DNA from: Phycisphaeraceae bacterium
Lineage (GTDB): Bacteria > Planctomycetota > Phycisphaerae > Phycisphaerales > UBA1924
DNA length: 64,000 nucleotides
Assembly (NCBI GenBank): GCA_023898685.1
Contig: CP060234.1
Coordinates: forward strand, 3,247,688-3,311,687
Direction: 5' to 3'
Shown here piece after piece: positions 53,845 to 63,543 of the stretch (positions within the stretch are counted from its first letter, which is position 1; each line of letters starts with the position of its first letter). A program made the translations under genes and the position numbers. Under the pieces are notes generated by a model. The model worked only from the letters and a program-made list of their open reading frames with translations, searched no databases and had not been told where the DNA came from.

Positions 53845-53891
53845 CAAAGCAAAGCCGCCACGATTTCCCGTGGCGGCTTCAAGCTCCCCGA
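53845..53891. repeat. Gene-end hairpin motif, copy B
   Basis: CAAAGC, then a perfect 11-bp stem AAGCCGCCACG (53852-53862)/CGTGGCGGCTT (53869-53879), then CAAGCTCCCCGA (53880-53891). It lies 37 nt after the porin stop on + and about 100 nt after the CDF stop on -. On the - strand the stem is followed by TTTGCTTTG, so it may terminate the CDF transcript. Confidence 0.6.
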
Positions 53892-53990
53892 TCGGAACCC
53901 CTTCAAAGGTACGGATCCGCTTTCGAGGTCAGGGTCGACCTATCGGCACGGTTAACAGAACAGCTTGCGGTGGATCATACATCAATCCGC

Positions 53991-54584
53991 TCACGGCTCC
54001 TCACGATGCTCGCCTCTCGCCGCCTTGAACACCTCCCATGCCGCGTGAAGATTGATCAGGACGATCCCGATACCGACCACGAGGTCAGGCCAGATCGAAT
54101 CGCGCCAAAGTGTCACCAGCCCCGCCGCGATGATGGCGATGTTCGCAATCGCGTCGTTGCGTGCCGAGAAGAACGCGGCCTTCCCGAGGCTGCCGTGATG
54201 CTCACGGTGCGAGACGAGAATGAACGCGCACGCAGTGTTTACCGCCAGAGCACCGAGGCCGGTGAGGGTGAGTGGTGAGGCCGCAGGCGGCTCACCGCCC
54301 GTGATCTTCCGCCACGCCGTCCACAAAGCGGCTGCCGCGGGCACCAAGATGATCAGGGCGAGAACGACACCGATCCGGCTGCGGGCACGCATCGACATTC
54401 TCAGCGCGATGAGGATGAGCACATTCACCGCGGCGTCTTCGAGGAAGTCCACGCTGTCTGCGAAGAGCGAGACGGAACCAATGCGTAGCCCGACGCCGGC
54501 TTCAACAAAGAAATAGGCGAAGTTGGCCACCGCGACGATGGCTACGGCCTTGCGAAATCCCGGGATGACGCCTGCGTCGCCCAT
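53991..54584 (-). CDS. Compact cation diffusion facilitator (CDF) transporter
   Basis: 197 aa with about six membrane segments and no C-terminal cytosolic metal domain. It has the CDF fold marks: FADSVDFLEDAAVN in the second helix (Asp replaces the usual His in the metal site) and ARNDAIANIAIIAAG in the fifth. The family exports divalent metals such as Zn, Co or Ni in exchange for protons. Lack of the C-terminal domain and the changed site make specificity uncertain. A close paralogue begins beyond the window end (63862-64000). Its RBS is weak. It is divergent from the PepSY-like gene. Confidence 0.82.
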   Translation of the reverse strand: MGDAGVIPGFRKAVAIVAVANFAYFFVEAGVGLRIGSVSLFADSVDFLEDAAVNVLILIALRMSMRARSRIGVVLALIILVPAAAALWTAWRKITGGEPPAASPLTLTGLGALAVNTACAFILVSHREHHGSLGKAAFFSARNDAIANIAIIAAGLVTLWRDSIWPDLVVGIGIVLINLHAAWEVFKAARGEHREEP

Positions 54585-54746
54585 CTCCCAGATCGTACAG
54601 CCTGTTGGCGCTCACGCAACCAGACATCGCTGGGCGCTCATCAAACGGACAGAAACCGGGGCAGCCCGGCACGTACAACACGATCTGTGGCACGCCATCG
54701 GCGACGTGTCGCGAAGACAGTGCCCAAGCACCGAAAGGACATCCCC

Positions 54747-55577
54747 ATGCATCGCTCACTGAAAACCACGATCCTCGTTACCGGCCTTGTGGCGGCGGCC
54801 GGCGGCACACTCGCGTTCACGGCGAGCCAACAACCCGAAGACGACGAGGTGGTCCAGCTCTCGAACCTGCCCGCCGCCGTTCAGCGGACAATCCGCGAGC
54901 ACGCGAAGGGAGGCGAGATCGAGCAGATCGAACTGAGCTCCGACGATGGGAAGGTGGTATACGAGGTGGAAGTGGAGGGTGCCCGCGGTGACTTTGAGTT
55001 CATGGTCGGGGCCGACGGCGCCTATCTCGGTGAGGACCACGAAGAGGCCGACGACGACAACGGCGATGGCCGGCGGAACGACGGGGATGAGGACGACGAA
55101 GAGCACGCCGAGGTCATCAAACTCACCGATGCTCCGAATGCGGTGCGCAATGCGTTCTCTCGACTCTCAGGTGGAGCGGCCGCGTCGAAGGTTGAACGGA
55201 TCACCGACGAGGAAGTGACAAAGTACGAGATCGAGTTCGTCGCCAATGGTGGGACCGCCAGCCTGACCCTCGCCGACACGGGCGATCTCCTGGAGCGTGA
55301 GTCACCGGTCGCGGCGGACGCGCTGCCCGAGGCGGTGAGACGCGAGATCCAGAAGGACTTCCCGGGGGCCACAGTCAAAGCGGCCGAGGCGGTCGAACTT
55401 CATTACTTCGAGATCGAGGTTGTTGTCGATGGACGAACGGTCGAAGTCTCGGCACTCGCGACCGGGGACATCGAGGACCATGTCGGGCCGGGCGGCGAGG
55501 ACGACGACGATCACGCTGGTGCCGACGAAGACGAGCACCACCAGCGTGGGCACCACGAGGAAGATGCTGATGACTGA
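54747..55577 (+). CDS. Exported protein with three PepSY-like repeats and acidic His tail
   Basis: 276 aa. A signal peptide (about 1-25, LKTTILVTGLVAAAGG) precedes three PepSY-like repeats: NLPAAVQRTIREHAKGGEIE, DAPNAVRNAFSRLSGGAAAS and ALPEAVRREIQKDFPGATVK, each followed by a YE(I/V)E-type strand. Between and after them are acidic stretches (EDHEEADDDNGDGRRNDGDE) and a tail rich in Asp, Glu and His (HHQRGHHEEDADD), likely to bind divalent metal. It is divergent from the CDF gene and directly upstream of a two-component pair, so a periplasmic metal or signal-buffering role is plausible. No experimental function is known to me for this layout. Confidence 0.75.
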   Translation: MHRSLKTTILVTGLVAAAGGTLAFTASQQPEDDEVVQLSNLPAAVQRTIREHAKGGEIEQIELSSDDGKVVYEVEVEGARGDFEFMVGADGAYLGEDHEEADDDNGDGRRNDGDEDDEEHAEVIKLTDAPNAVRNAFSRLSGGAAASKVERITDEEVTKYEIEFVANGGTASLTLADTGDLLERESPVAADALPEAVRREIQKDFPGATVKAAEAVELHYFEIEVVVDGRTVEVSALATGDIEDHVGPGGEDDDDHAGADEDEHHQRGHHEEDADD

Positions 55578-55624
55578 GCCCGCCCCTCCGGGACTGCTCG
55601 ACGCCATCAACTTAGGCTGGAGCC

Positions 55625-56311
55625 ATGCGAATTTTGGTTGTGGAAGATTCCGACGTTCTCAGGGAAAGCCTCGTCGATGGCCTGACGCAGGTCGGGCATG
55701 TCGTCGACGCCGTGGGTGATGGGCGACAGGCCGTTATCTACGCAAGGACCACCGACTACGACCTGATCATCCTCGACCTGATGCTGCCAGTTATGGACGG
55801 GCTGACTGCGCTGCGCGAACTCCGCTCCAAGGGCAGCGAGACCCATGTGCTCATCCTCAGCGCACGCGACCGCGTTGAGCAGCGCGTCGAGGGTCTTCGA
55901 TCCGGCGCCGATGACTACCTCGTCAAGCCGTTCGCCTTCGAGGAGTTGTTGGTCCGGGTCGAAGCCGTCGGCCGGCGGGGGCACGGCCGCAAGGTCTCGC
56001 GGCTCCGCTTCCCCGGCTTCGAAGTCGACCTGTCGGCAAGGCGAGTCACGGTTAGCGGTACAGAGGTCGATCTGACGAGCAAGGAGTTTGCCCTCGTCGA
56101 GTGTCTCGCCCTCGATGCCGGCCGTCCCGTCTCGCGGGCCCAGATTGAAGACCGCATCTACGACGAACACTCTCCGGTGTGGAGCAACGCGATCGACTCG
56201 CTGGTCTCCTCGATCCGCCGCAAGATGAGCGAGTCGGGCTGCGCCGAGTCCATCCTCACCCGGCGTGGCGTCGGGTATGAGCTGCCAACGCCGCTCGGGG
56301 AGTCGGCCTGA
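55625..56311 (+). CDS. OmpR-type response regulator
   Basis: 228 aa: receiver with Asp51 (YDLIILDLMLPVMDG), and a winged-helix DNA-binding domain ending SILTRRGVGYELPTPLG. It overlaps the sensor kinase by 1 nt (TGATG). Similar pairs (CusRS/CopRS type) control metal efflux, and it sits between a metal-tail protein and a tripartite pump, so the same role is likely. The target operators are not recognisable. Confidence 0.94.
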   Translation: MRILVVEDSDVLRESLVDGLTQVGHVVDAVGDGRQAVIYARTTDYDLIILDLMLPVMDGLTALRELRSKGSETHVLILSARDRVEQRVEGLRSGADDYLVKPFAFEELLVRVEAVGRRGHGRKVSRLRFPGFEVDLSARRVTVSGTEVDLTSKEFALVECLALDAGRPVSRAQIEDRIYDEHSPVWSNAIDSLVSSIRRKMSESGCAESILTRRGVGYELPTPLGESA

Positions 56312-57717
56312 TGTCGATCCGCGCCCGCCTGCTCGCCACACTCCTCGCCGGCGTATCCCTTGCTCTTGCCGCCGGTGGCATCGGTCTCTACCTGTTCACC
56401 GCGGGCAGGCTCGACGCCGAGTTTCGCGCGGCACTTCTGGGACAGGCCAGGACACTCGCGTCAACGGTTGTGATCGATCACGGAGAAGTTGAGATCGAAG
56501 CGTCCACTGCCAAGTCACCGTCAGTGCCGATGATCTACCGGATCGTTGAAAGCGATGGGAGCGAGCTCGCCGGCGCGGGCACCTTTGAATGGGAGGAAAG
56601 TCCGCCGGCTCTGCCGGGATCCGATTCCTTCGTCTGGGCCGAGGTCGAACTTCCTGGCGACGAAGACGGACTGGCCGTGATCTATGGGTTCTACCCGGCG
56701 ATCGAGACGGACGGTGGCGTCGCTGCAGGAGCCGACGACCAAACGAGCCGAGTGGTGTGGATCACCGCAGTCCGATCAACCACCAGTCTCGAAGGCAGCA
56801 TCGCGATCCTCGGATCCGCGATCATCGGCTTCGGAGTGCTGTTGCTTGGGACCATAGCGATCCTCGTCTGGATTGGTGTCCGGGCCGGGCTCCGTCCCCT
56901 CGATCGGTATGTTGAGTCAATCGAGTCGCTTGATCCCGTCACGCTGGAATGGCCATCGCCTCCACCCGGTACGCCCGACGAGTTGCGGCCAGCCTACGAG
57001 GCCCTCGCCGGAGCCGTCGAGCGGGTGAGCGACGCGATGGAACGCGAGCGCCGATTCACAGACGCAGCCGCGCACGAGCTGAGAACGCCCGTATCCGAAC
57101 TCCGCACCATGCTCGATGTCGCGCGCCGTTGGCCGGAACCAGAGCGGGTCGCACGATCGCTCAGCCGGGCCAACGGCGTGCTCTCCAACATGACCGGCCT
57201 CATCGAGTCGCTGCTGATCTTGAGTCGCTCCGGGAGCGACACCTCGGGGCAGGAGTCAGACCAGGAATCGATGCGGAAGATCGTCGCTGATGAGCACGAG
57301 CGGTCGCGTGCCAGAGCCAAATCAAACGGGGTATCCGTGTCGGTTGACCATGACGCTGATTGGCGATGCCCGAGAATGTCCGGTCAGATCATCGTGCGCA
57401 ATCTTCTGGAGAATGCGATCGAGTACACGCCGCGCAACGGCAGCGTGGACATACACATTGCCCAACGCGCCCTCCGCATCGCCAACGGCCCTGTCTCGCT
57501 CACCCCCGAGCAGGCGGAGCAGATGTTCGAGCCCTTCTGGCGCGCCGACGACTCGCGTACGGACCGTCAGCACCACGGTCTCGGTCTCGCCATCGTTCGT
57601 CACGCCGCGACCGCATCCGGTCTCACATGCCGAGCGGAGGTCGAGGGCGACACGCTCACGATCACAATCGAGGCCGAGAAGGTACCCCAGCCCAGCGAGG
57701 GCGAACGCCATGACTGA
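56311..57717 (+). CDS. Membrane sensor histidine kinase
   Basis: 468 aa with two membrane segments (about residues 8-30 and 170-195) around a periplasmic sensor loop of about 130 residues, which is acidic. A linker and HisKA (HELRTPVSELRT, His near residue 255) follow, then an ATPase domain with LLENAIEYTPRNG and HHGLGLAIVRHAA. Partner of the adjacent OmpR-type regulator, giving a two-gene signalling unit. It overlaps the following tolC-like gene by 8 nt, so the pump set is in the same message. Confidence 0.93.
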   Translation: MSIRARLLATLLAGVSLALAAGGIGLYLFTAGRLDAEFRAALLGQARTLASTVVIDHGEVEIEASTAKSPSVPMIYRIVESDGSELAGAGTFEWEESPPALPGSDSFVWAEVELPGDEDGLAVIYGFYPAIETDGGVAAGADDQTSRVVWITAVRSTTSLEGSIAILGSAIIGFGVLLLGTIAILVWIGVRAGLRPLDRYVESIESLDPVTLEWPSPPPGTPDELRPAYEALAGAVERVSDAMERERRFTDAAAHELRTPVSELRTMLDVARRWPEPERVARSLSRANGVLSNMTGLIESLLILSRSGSDTSGQESDQESMRKIVADEHERSRARAKSNGVSVSVDHDADWRCPRMSGQIIVRNLLENAIEYTPRNGSVDIHIAQRALRIANGPVSLTPEQAEQMFEPFWRADDSRTDRQHHGLGLAIVRHAATASGLTCRAEVEGDTLTITIEAEKVPQPSEGERHD

Positions 57718-59104
57718 TCAGTCAGCCTGTCAACATGGCACAATGTGCTCGGCGATGCTGGGGGCAGCGGCAGTATTACTCGTCGCGGGGTGCCAGTCGT
57801 ATCACCCTGTTCCGCTGACGCGAGACGCCGTCGACGCCGCGCTTGAAACGCCGGAACTCAGCGAGCTCAACAAAACGTATAGGCCAGAAGAACACCCGGG
57901 CCTTCCTCCAATCACGATCGACCCAGCCGATGGGATTGAGCCAACGGAGGCAGCCTGCATCGCCGCCATACTCAATCCGTCGCTCCGCTCCGCCCGATCG
58001 CGGCGCGGTATTGCTGCGGCGCAGCTCATCCAAGCCGGGCTGCTCCCGAACCCGCAACTCAGCGCTTCGCTGGACATCCCCTCCGGCGGGGCAACCGATG
58101 GGACGGTCAACGCTTACGGGCTCGGGGTGTCTTGGGACATCACCGCGCTTATCCAGCAGCAAGCGAACATCAACGCAGCCCGAGCGTCAGACACGGCCGC
58201 CATCCTCGATCTGATGTGGCAGGAGTGGCAGGTTGCCAACGCCGCACGCCTCGCGGCGACCCAAGCCGCGTGGCGGAACACGGCGTGCCTGGCTCTTGAA
58301 CAAGCCGTCGATGAGGCCGCCGCGTCAGCAGACACTATTTTCCAAGCCCGCGACGCCGGGGAGGCGACCGGCATCGACGCCGCCGCGGCGAACGCAACGC
58401 TGCAGGCGTACACCTCCCGCCTTCGGACCGCCGAGCGAGATCGCGACCTCGCGGCGCTGCAGGCCAAGCGGGCGATGGGCCTTCCTCCGGATGCCGAGCT
58501 TGCGTTCACGGCTCCGGGAAATGTCGACGCCCCCGCCCCGTCTGACCTTGCGACAATCTTCGCCATCGCTCGCGACCGCCGCGTCGATCTTGCGGCACTG
58601 CGGTACGGGTACGAGTCGAAGGAAGAGAACGTGCGGGCCGCGATCCTCTCGCAGTTCCCGCGGATCTCTTTCGGCGTCAACGCCGCACGCGATACCGGAG
58701 ATGTGCAAACGATCGGCGTTGGCATCTCCATCGACCTTCCGATCTTCGACCGCTCGCAGGGACGCATCGCAAACGAACGCGCCACGCGCGAGGTGCTCTA
58801 CAACGAGTACATCGAGCGCGAGTTTGCCCTCTGAGCCGACCTCGCGGCGGTGCTCTCCGAACTGAACCGCCTGTCGCCCGCCATCCTCGCTCAGCGCGAG
58901 TACGTGCGGTCGACGCGGCACGCGCTCGATGTTGCGAGTCGGGAAGAGGCTGCCGGAAGCGTCGATGTCTTCGCTATCCAGCAGCTGCAGACCGAGGCCA
59001 TCGATGCCGAGCTCGCGCTCATAGATCTCGAACAGCGACGGGCCGAGCTTGGCGTTGTGCTGGCGACGGAATCCGGCTTCCCCTACGGAGATGATGCCCG
59101 ATGA
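57710..59104 (+). pseudogene. TolC-family outer-membrane factor, interrupted by one in-frame TGA
   Basis: This gene codes for 465 codons in one frame, the normal length of a CusC/TolC-type protein. It starts with a lipoprotein signal (LLVAGC, Cys28) and has OEP repeats (LGVSWDITALIQQQANINAA, GVGISIDLPIFDRSQGRIAN). At codon 375 (58832-58834) a TGA stops it: FAL then stop then ADLAAVLSELNRLSP. The last 90 codons stay in the same frame, look like the normal C-terminal OEP helix (QREYVRSTRHALDVASREEA) and end with ATGA overlapping the adaptor start. Homologues usually have Arg at this point, so CGA to TGA is the simple explanation. It is a recent nonsense change, a sequencing error or a suppressed stop. 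Confidence 0.85.
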
Positions 59105-60210
59105 AAGCATTCCTGCTCACGCTCGCGGCTTTAGCACTGCTCGCCGGCGGCATCATCGGCGGCGTCGTGCTCGAACGCTCGGGGAGACTCGGGGGACCGG
59201 CACAGACAGGGGATATGGCATCTCCCGACGCCGGCGCCACCCAATCCGGATCGACCCTCTCGGTCCGTGTCGTGGCGATCAAAGCAGGCACGATGACAAC
59301 ACCCATCGAGATGCTCGGCTCCGTGTTGTACCTTCCGGGATCAGCCCGCTCAGCGTCCCTCGCCGAGGAAGTCGAGGTCATCGAGACGCTCGCGACCCCC
59401 GGCGTCCGGGTCTCGGCTAACGATCCGGTCCTCCGCGTGAAGCCGAGCCGTGCGGCAGAGGGCAGGCTCCGGTCAGCGCAGGCGAGTGTCGAATCGGCGC
59501 GAGCGGTGCTAGAGGAAGCTCGTTCACGCGTCGAATCCCGCGTGGGGACCAAGCAGGAAGTGATCCAAGCAGAGCAGAGCCTCGCCTCGGCCGAAGTGAG
59601 CCTCCAGATCCTCCGAGATTCGCTTCCCCCCGAAGACGGCCTGATCCGAGCACCCTCCACGGGGGTCCTTCTCGCAGGGGTTGCGACGCCCGGCTCCGTT
59701 GTGGCCCCGAGCGCCTCGCTCTTCACGATCGCGGACGCGGGTGAGGTCGCCGTGAGATTTGGCGCCCCACTCGACGCCGCCGGTTCTCTTGCCGCCAACC
59801 AGAATGTCACCGTCGAGTCTTTGCTCGACCCCTCACGCCCGAACCTGTCTTCCAGCATCAGCCGCTTCGAATCCGAGATCGACGCGACCTCCCGCACCCG
59901 ACCCGCATGGACCGCCGCCCTACCCGGCGACGCGTGGCCCGTGGGCGAGCCCGTCCGTGTGACCGCGCTTCTGCAAAGTCCGCGCGGCTTTCTCATCCCC
60001 CGCACTGCCCTCGCGCTCGGAGACACCGGCCCGCTTGTCTTTGTCGTTCGCGACGGCACCGCTCACATCGCAACCGTCACCCTCCTCGCGGGCGACGCCG
60101 ACCGCGTGTGCGTGCAGTCCGAAACGCTCGCGGAAGGTGATCGCGTCGCCGTCAACGTCGTGCATGAACTGGAAGATGGCGCCACGGTCCGGGAGGAGCC
60201 CAACCCGTGA
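59101..60210 (+). CDS. RND adaptor (membrane-fusion protein)
   Basis: 369 aa. One N-terminal membrane segment (FLLTLAALALLAGGIIGGVV) is followed by a barrel-lipoyl-hairpin-lipoyl-barrel layout. The lipoyl halves show LAEEVEVIETLATPGVRVSA and LIRAPSTGVLLAGVATPGSV; the hairpin lies near 115-170 (RLRSAQASVESARAVLEE). No Cys/Met-rich metal domain is present, unlike the first adaptor, so the substrate class may differ. The ATG overlaps the stop of the interrupted tolC gene (ATGA), and its own stop overlaps the RND start by 4 nt. Confidence 0.9.
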   Translation: MKAFLLTLAALALLAGGIIGGVVLERSGRLGGPAQTGDMASPDAGATQSGSTLSVRVVAIKAGTMTTPIEMLGSVLYLPGSARSASLAEEVEVIETLATPGVRVSANDPVLRVKPSRAAEGRLRSAQASVESARAVLEEARSRVESRVGTKQEVIQAEQSLASAEVSLQILRDSLPPEDGLIRAPSTGVLLAGVATPGSVVAPSASLFTIADAGEVAVRFGAPLDAAGSLAANQNVTVESLLDPSRPNLSSSISRFESEIDATSRTRPAWTAALPGDAWPVGEPVRVTALLQSPRGFLIPRTALALGDTGPLVFVVRDGTAHIATVTLLAGDADRVCVQSETLAEGDRVAVNVVHELEDGATVREEPNP

Positions 60211-63200
60211 CACTCCTCGAACGCCTGAGCCTCCGCTCCAAGGCATTCCTATTCGTCTTCCTCGCACTCGCCCTCGCCGGGGCCTACGCCGCCACGCACC
60301 TCCCGGTCGCGCTGTTCCCCCAGATCGCGTTCCCTCGCATCGTCGTCTCCATCGACGCGGGCGACCGCCCGGCCGATCAAATGCTCGCCCAGGTCACAAT
60401 CCCGTCCGAGGAAGGCCTGCGTGCCATCCCCGGCGTGCGCAATGTGAAATCCAAGACCAGCCGCGGCAGCGCCGAGATTTCGCTCGACTTCGGCTGGGGC
60501 GACGACATGACCAGCGCCTTTCTGCTCGTGCAGTCGGCGTTGAGCCAGACAACCGTCGACCTCCCACCGTCCACACGCTTCCTCGTCCGCCGCATGGACC
60601 CGACCGTGTTCCCCGTCGTCGCGATCTCGCTGGTCTCCGACACCGAGGACACGACACGACTCTGGGAACGCGCGTACTTCGACCTCCGCCCGCAGCTCCT
60701 CTCGATCGACTCGGTCGCCCGCGTCGACATTCTGGGCGGTGCCCGCTCGGAACTTCAGGTCGTGATCGATCCCGACACCCTTGACGCCGCCGGCCTCACC
60801 ATCGCGGATGTGTCCAACGCCGTCTCATCATGGAGCGACATCCGGGCTCTCGGACGCATCGAGGATCTCTACCGACTCGACCTCGTGATCACCGCTCCCC
60901 AGGTGAAGGACGAGGAATCCCTGGGCGACCTCGTCGTCCGCACGACTGACCTCTCCGTCACGCGCCTCCGGGATATCGCCGCCATCCGCTTCGCTCCCGA
61001 GCCCGTTTGGACCCGCGTCACGGCCGATGGTCGCGACGCCGTGCTCATCCAGGTCTATCAGCAGCCCGACGGCAACACGGTCGCGATCTCCGACGCCGTC
61101 AACGCAACACTCGCCGCGGCCCGAACGAGCCTGCCGTCGTCCGACACGCTCTCGGTCTGGTACGACCAGAGCGAACTCATCAAGGCCTCCGCCGGCAGCG
61201 TACGCGACGCGGTGATCATCGGCACCATCCTCGCGGCGATCGTTCTCCTCGTCTTTCTGCGTAGCTTCAAGCTCACGCTCATCGCCATCATCGTTGTCCC
61301 GAGCGTGCTCGCGTCCGCCTGCCTGCTGCTGCTCGTGCTTCATCAGAGCCTCAACATCATGACGCTCGGTGGCATGGCCGCCGCGGTCGGCCTGATCATC
61401 GACGATGCCATCGTCGTCGTCGAGCATGTCGTCAGCCGTCTGCGAGGCGAATCGGGGGGCGAGTCCGCGAAAGCCCACAGACATCGCGCCCTCGCCGCCG
61501 CCGGCGAGTTCACCAGGCCGCTCCTCGGCGCGTCCCTTGCCACGATCATCATCCACCTGCCGCCGGTCTTCCTCACCGGCGTCACCGGCGAGTTCTTCAA
61601 GGCCCTCTCGCTCACGATGGCCCTGAGCCTGATCATCTCCTTCCTTGTCGCCTACCTCGCCATCCCGATCATCGCCGGACGACTGCTCACCACGAAGGAC
61701 GCCGACCGCGAGGACGCAGGCCCTATCTTCCGCGTCGTGGAGCGTGCTTTCGGCACCGCGCTCCGACTCTCGCTCAGGCTCCGCTGGATCGCACCCGTGC
61801 TCTGCCTTGCGTGGCTCGGGCTCGGTTGGCACGCCTTCACCCGCCTCCCGACCGGGTTCATGCCCACGATGGACGAAGGCGGCTTCGTGCTCGACTATGT
61901 CGCGCCACCCGGCACATCACTCACCGAGACAGACCGCCTCGTGCGCGAGGTCGAAGAAATCCTGCGCGCCACGCCAGAGGTCGTGACCTATTCACGCCGC
62001 ACCGGCGTCCAACTCGGTGGTGGCCTCACCGAAGCCAACGAGGGCGACTTCTTCGTCCGCCTCAGCCCCCAGCCGCGCCGTCACATCGAAGACATCATGG
62101 CCGATGTCCGCGAACGCATCCACGCACGCGTCCCCGGGCTCGAGGTCGAACTGCTCCAGCTCATGGAGGATCTCATCGGCGATCTCACCGCCGTCCCCCA
62201 GCCCATCGAGGTCAAGCTCACCGCCGACGACCCAACCCTCCTTGACGACGAAGCCGTCCGCGTCGCCGATCTTCTCTCAACCCTCCCTGGCGTCGTCGAC
62301 ATCAACAACGGCCTCGCCATCGCCGGCGATGCCCTCCAGATCCGTCTCGATCCTGTCAGAGCCTCGATCGTCGGGCTCGACCCCACCAGCGCCGCGGGCC
62401 AAATCGAGTCCCTCCTCGCGGGCACGGTCACAGGCACGATCGTCGACCAGCCCAAAACCATCAACATCCGGCTCTGGTCGCACGAGGACGACCGCGCGAT
62501 CGAGGACGATGTCGGGCGCCTCCGCCTGACAACCGGGAACGGCTCGACCGTTCTGCTCTCCCAGGTCGCCACCATCGAACGCCTTGCCGGGCAGCCCACC
62601 ATCAGCCGCGAGGGGCTCCGCGAAACCGTCTCCGTCACCGCACGCACCGAGGGCACCGACCTCGGCACCGCGATCCGGGAAGTCACCGACGCACTCGACA
62701 AGCCCGGAGCCCTCAGCACCGGCGTCTCCTACACCCTCGGCGGCCTCTACGGCGAACAGCAACGCAGCTTCCAATCCCTGACCGCGGTCTTCGTCGCGGC
62801 CACGGGCCTGCTCTTCGTCCTCGTGCTCTTCCTCTACGAGAGCATCCGCGTCGCGTTCCTTCTGACCTTCGCCTGCCTGCTCACCATGCCCGCGGTCGCG
62901 CTGGGCCTGCTGATCACCGGGACCGAGCTCAACATCTCGTCGATGATGGGCTTTGCCATGATCATCGGCGCCGCTGCCGAAATTGGCGTCTTCTACGTTT
63001 CGGAAGTCTTCACCCGCTCCGCCGACGGCCCGCGCGACCCCGATGCCCTCATCGCCGCCGCCATCGCCCGCCTCCGCCCGATCTCCATGACGAGCCTCGC
63101 CGCCATCCTCGCGATGCTCCCGCTCGCCCTGAACATCGGCGAGGGCGCCGCCATGCTCCGCCCCCTCGCCATCGGGATCATCAGCGGCTTGGCTGTTCAG

Positions 63201-63278
63201 GTACCGATCATTCTCGGAGTTCTACCGGCGTTGCTTAGACTCTCGATGAGCCCCAAAGGATCCTTGCCCGCCAAGTGA
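60207..63278 (+). CDS. RND efflux permease (AcrB/HAE-like)
   Basis: 1023 aa with the usual 12-segment, two-porter layout. Marks: an N-terminal LPVALFPQIAFPRIVVSIDA, IDSVARVDILGGARSELQVV, the relay segment VGLIIDDAIVVVEHVV, and RLPTGFMPTMDEGGFVLDYV in the second half. It resembles general AcrB/MdtB pumps rather than the CusA-like pump 9 kb upstream. Substrate unknown. The operon also holds the PepSY-like gene, the two-component pair, tolC and the adaptor; with tolC split, the assembled pump may lack its channel. Confidence 0.93.
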   Translation: MTLLERLSLRSKAFLFVFLALALAGAYAATHLPVALFPQIAFPRIVVSIDAGDRPADQMLAQVTIPSEEGLRAIPGVRNVKSKTSRGSAEISLDFGWGDDMTSAFLLVQSALSQTTVDLPPSTRFLVRRMDPTVFPVVAISLVSDTEDTTRLWERAYFDLRPQLLSIDSVARVDILGGARSELQVVIDPDTLDAAGLTIADVSNAVSSWSDIRALGRIEDLYRLDLVITAPQVKDEESLGDLVVRTTDLSVTRLRDIAAIRFAPEPVWTRVTADGRDAVLIQVYQQPDGNTVAISDAVNATLAAARTSLPSSDTLSVWYDQSELIKASAGSVRDAVIIGTILAAIVLLVFLRSFKLTLIAIIVVPSVLASACLLLLVLHQSLNIMTLGGMAAAVGLIIDDAIVVVEHVVSRLRGESGGESAKAHRHRALAAAGEFTRPLLGASLATIIIHLPPVFLTGVTGEFFKALSLTMALSLIISFLVAYLAIPIIAGRLLTTKDADREDAGPIFRVVERAFGTALRLSLRLRWIAPVLCLAWLGLGWHAFTRLPTGFMPTMDEGGFVLDYVAPPGTSLTETDRLVREVEEILRATPEVVTYSRRTGVQLGGGLTEANEGDFFVRLSPQPRRHIEDIMADVRERIHARVPGLEVELLQLMEDLIGDLTAVPQPIEVKLTADDPTLLDDEAVRVADLLSTLPGVVDINNGLAIAGDALQIRLDPVRASIVGLDPTSAAGQIESLLAGTVTGTIVDQPKTINIRLWSHEDDRAIEDDVGRLRLTTGNGSTVLLSQVATIERLAGQPTISREGLRETVSVTARTEGTDLGTAIREVTDALDKPGALSTGVSYTLGGLYGEQQRSFQSLTAVFVAATGLLFVLVLFLYESIRVAFLLTFACLLTMPAVALGLLITGTELNISSMMGFAMIIGAAAEIGVFYVSEVFTRSADGPRDPDALIAAAIARLRPISMTSLAAILAMLPLALNIGEGAAMLRPLAIGIISGLAVQVPIILGVLPALLRLSMSPKGSLPAK

Positions 63279-63289
63279 ACTCGGCACAC

Positions 63290-63515
63290 TCATCCCGCAC
63301 TCTGGCCGGTCCGGCCGATCTCCTCCATGAGGTCCATCTGAAGCTGCTGAATCTCGATCAGACGCTGCCACTGGTGGGTCAGCAACTGGTCGAGTTTCGT
63401 GTGCAGCAGCCTGATCTCCAGCTCAGCCTTGAGATTGACGCGTAGTCGTGCTCGGCTTGGAGACGGTCCTTCGCCGCTTGACGGTTCTGGCTCATCATGA
63501 TGACCGGGGCCTGCA
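63290..63515 (-). pseudogene. Frameshifted remnant of a DUF1003 protein
   Basis: The - strand holds the C-terminal part of a DUF1003 membrane protein in two frames. Upstream frame: LQAPVIMMSQNRQAAKDRLQ (to about 63441). Downstream frame: VNLKAELEIRLLHTKLDQLL and QLQMDLMEEIG. The family reads AEHDY(E)VNLKAELE, so a one-base deletion near 63441 (GACTACGCGTCAAT) explains the shift. The N-terminal half of the family, with its membrane helices, is missing. It lies just after the RND gene in convergent direction. It is not expected to be functional. Confidence 0.75.
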
Positions 63516-63543
63516 GCCGGGCACACCGGGCCGTCTCAGCCGT

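Noticed and set aside
58835..58871. Possible SECIS-like hairpin after the TGA in the second tolC gene (GGCGGT 58846-58851 pairing with ACCGCC 58866-58871)
   Set aside because: A stem close after a TGA would suggest selenocysteine, but GC-rich coding DNA forms such stems by chance. TolC proteins have no redox site there, and no selenium genes are visible. A nonsense change is simpler.
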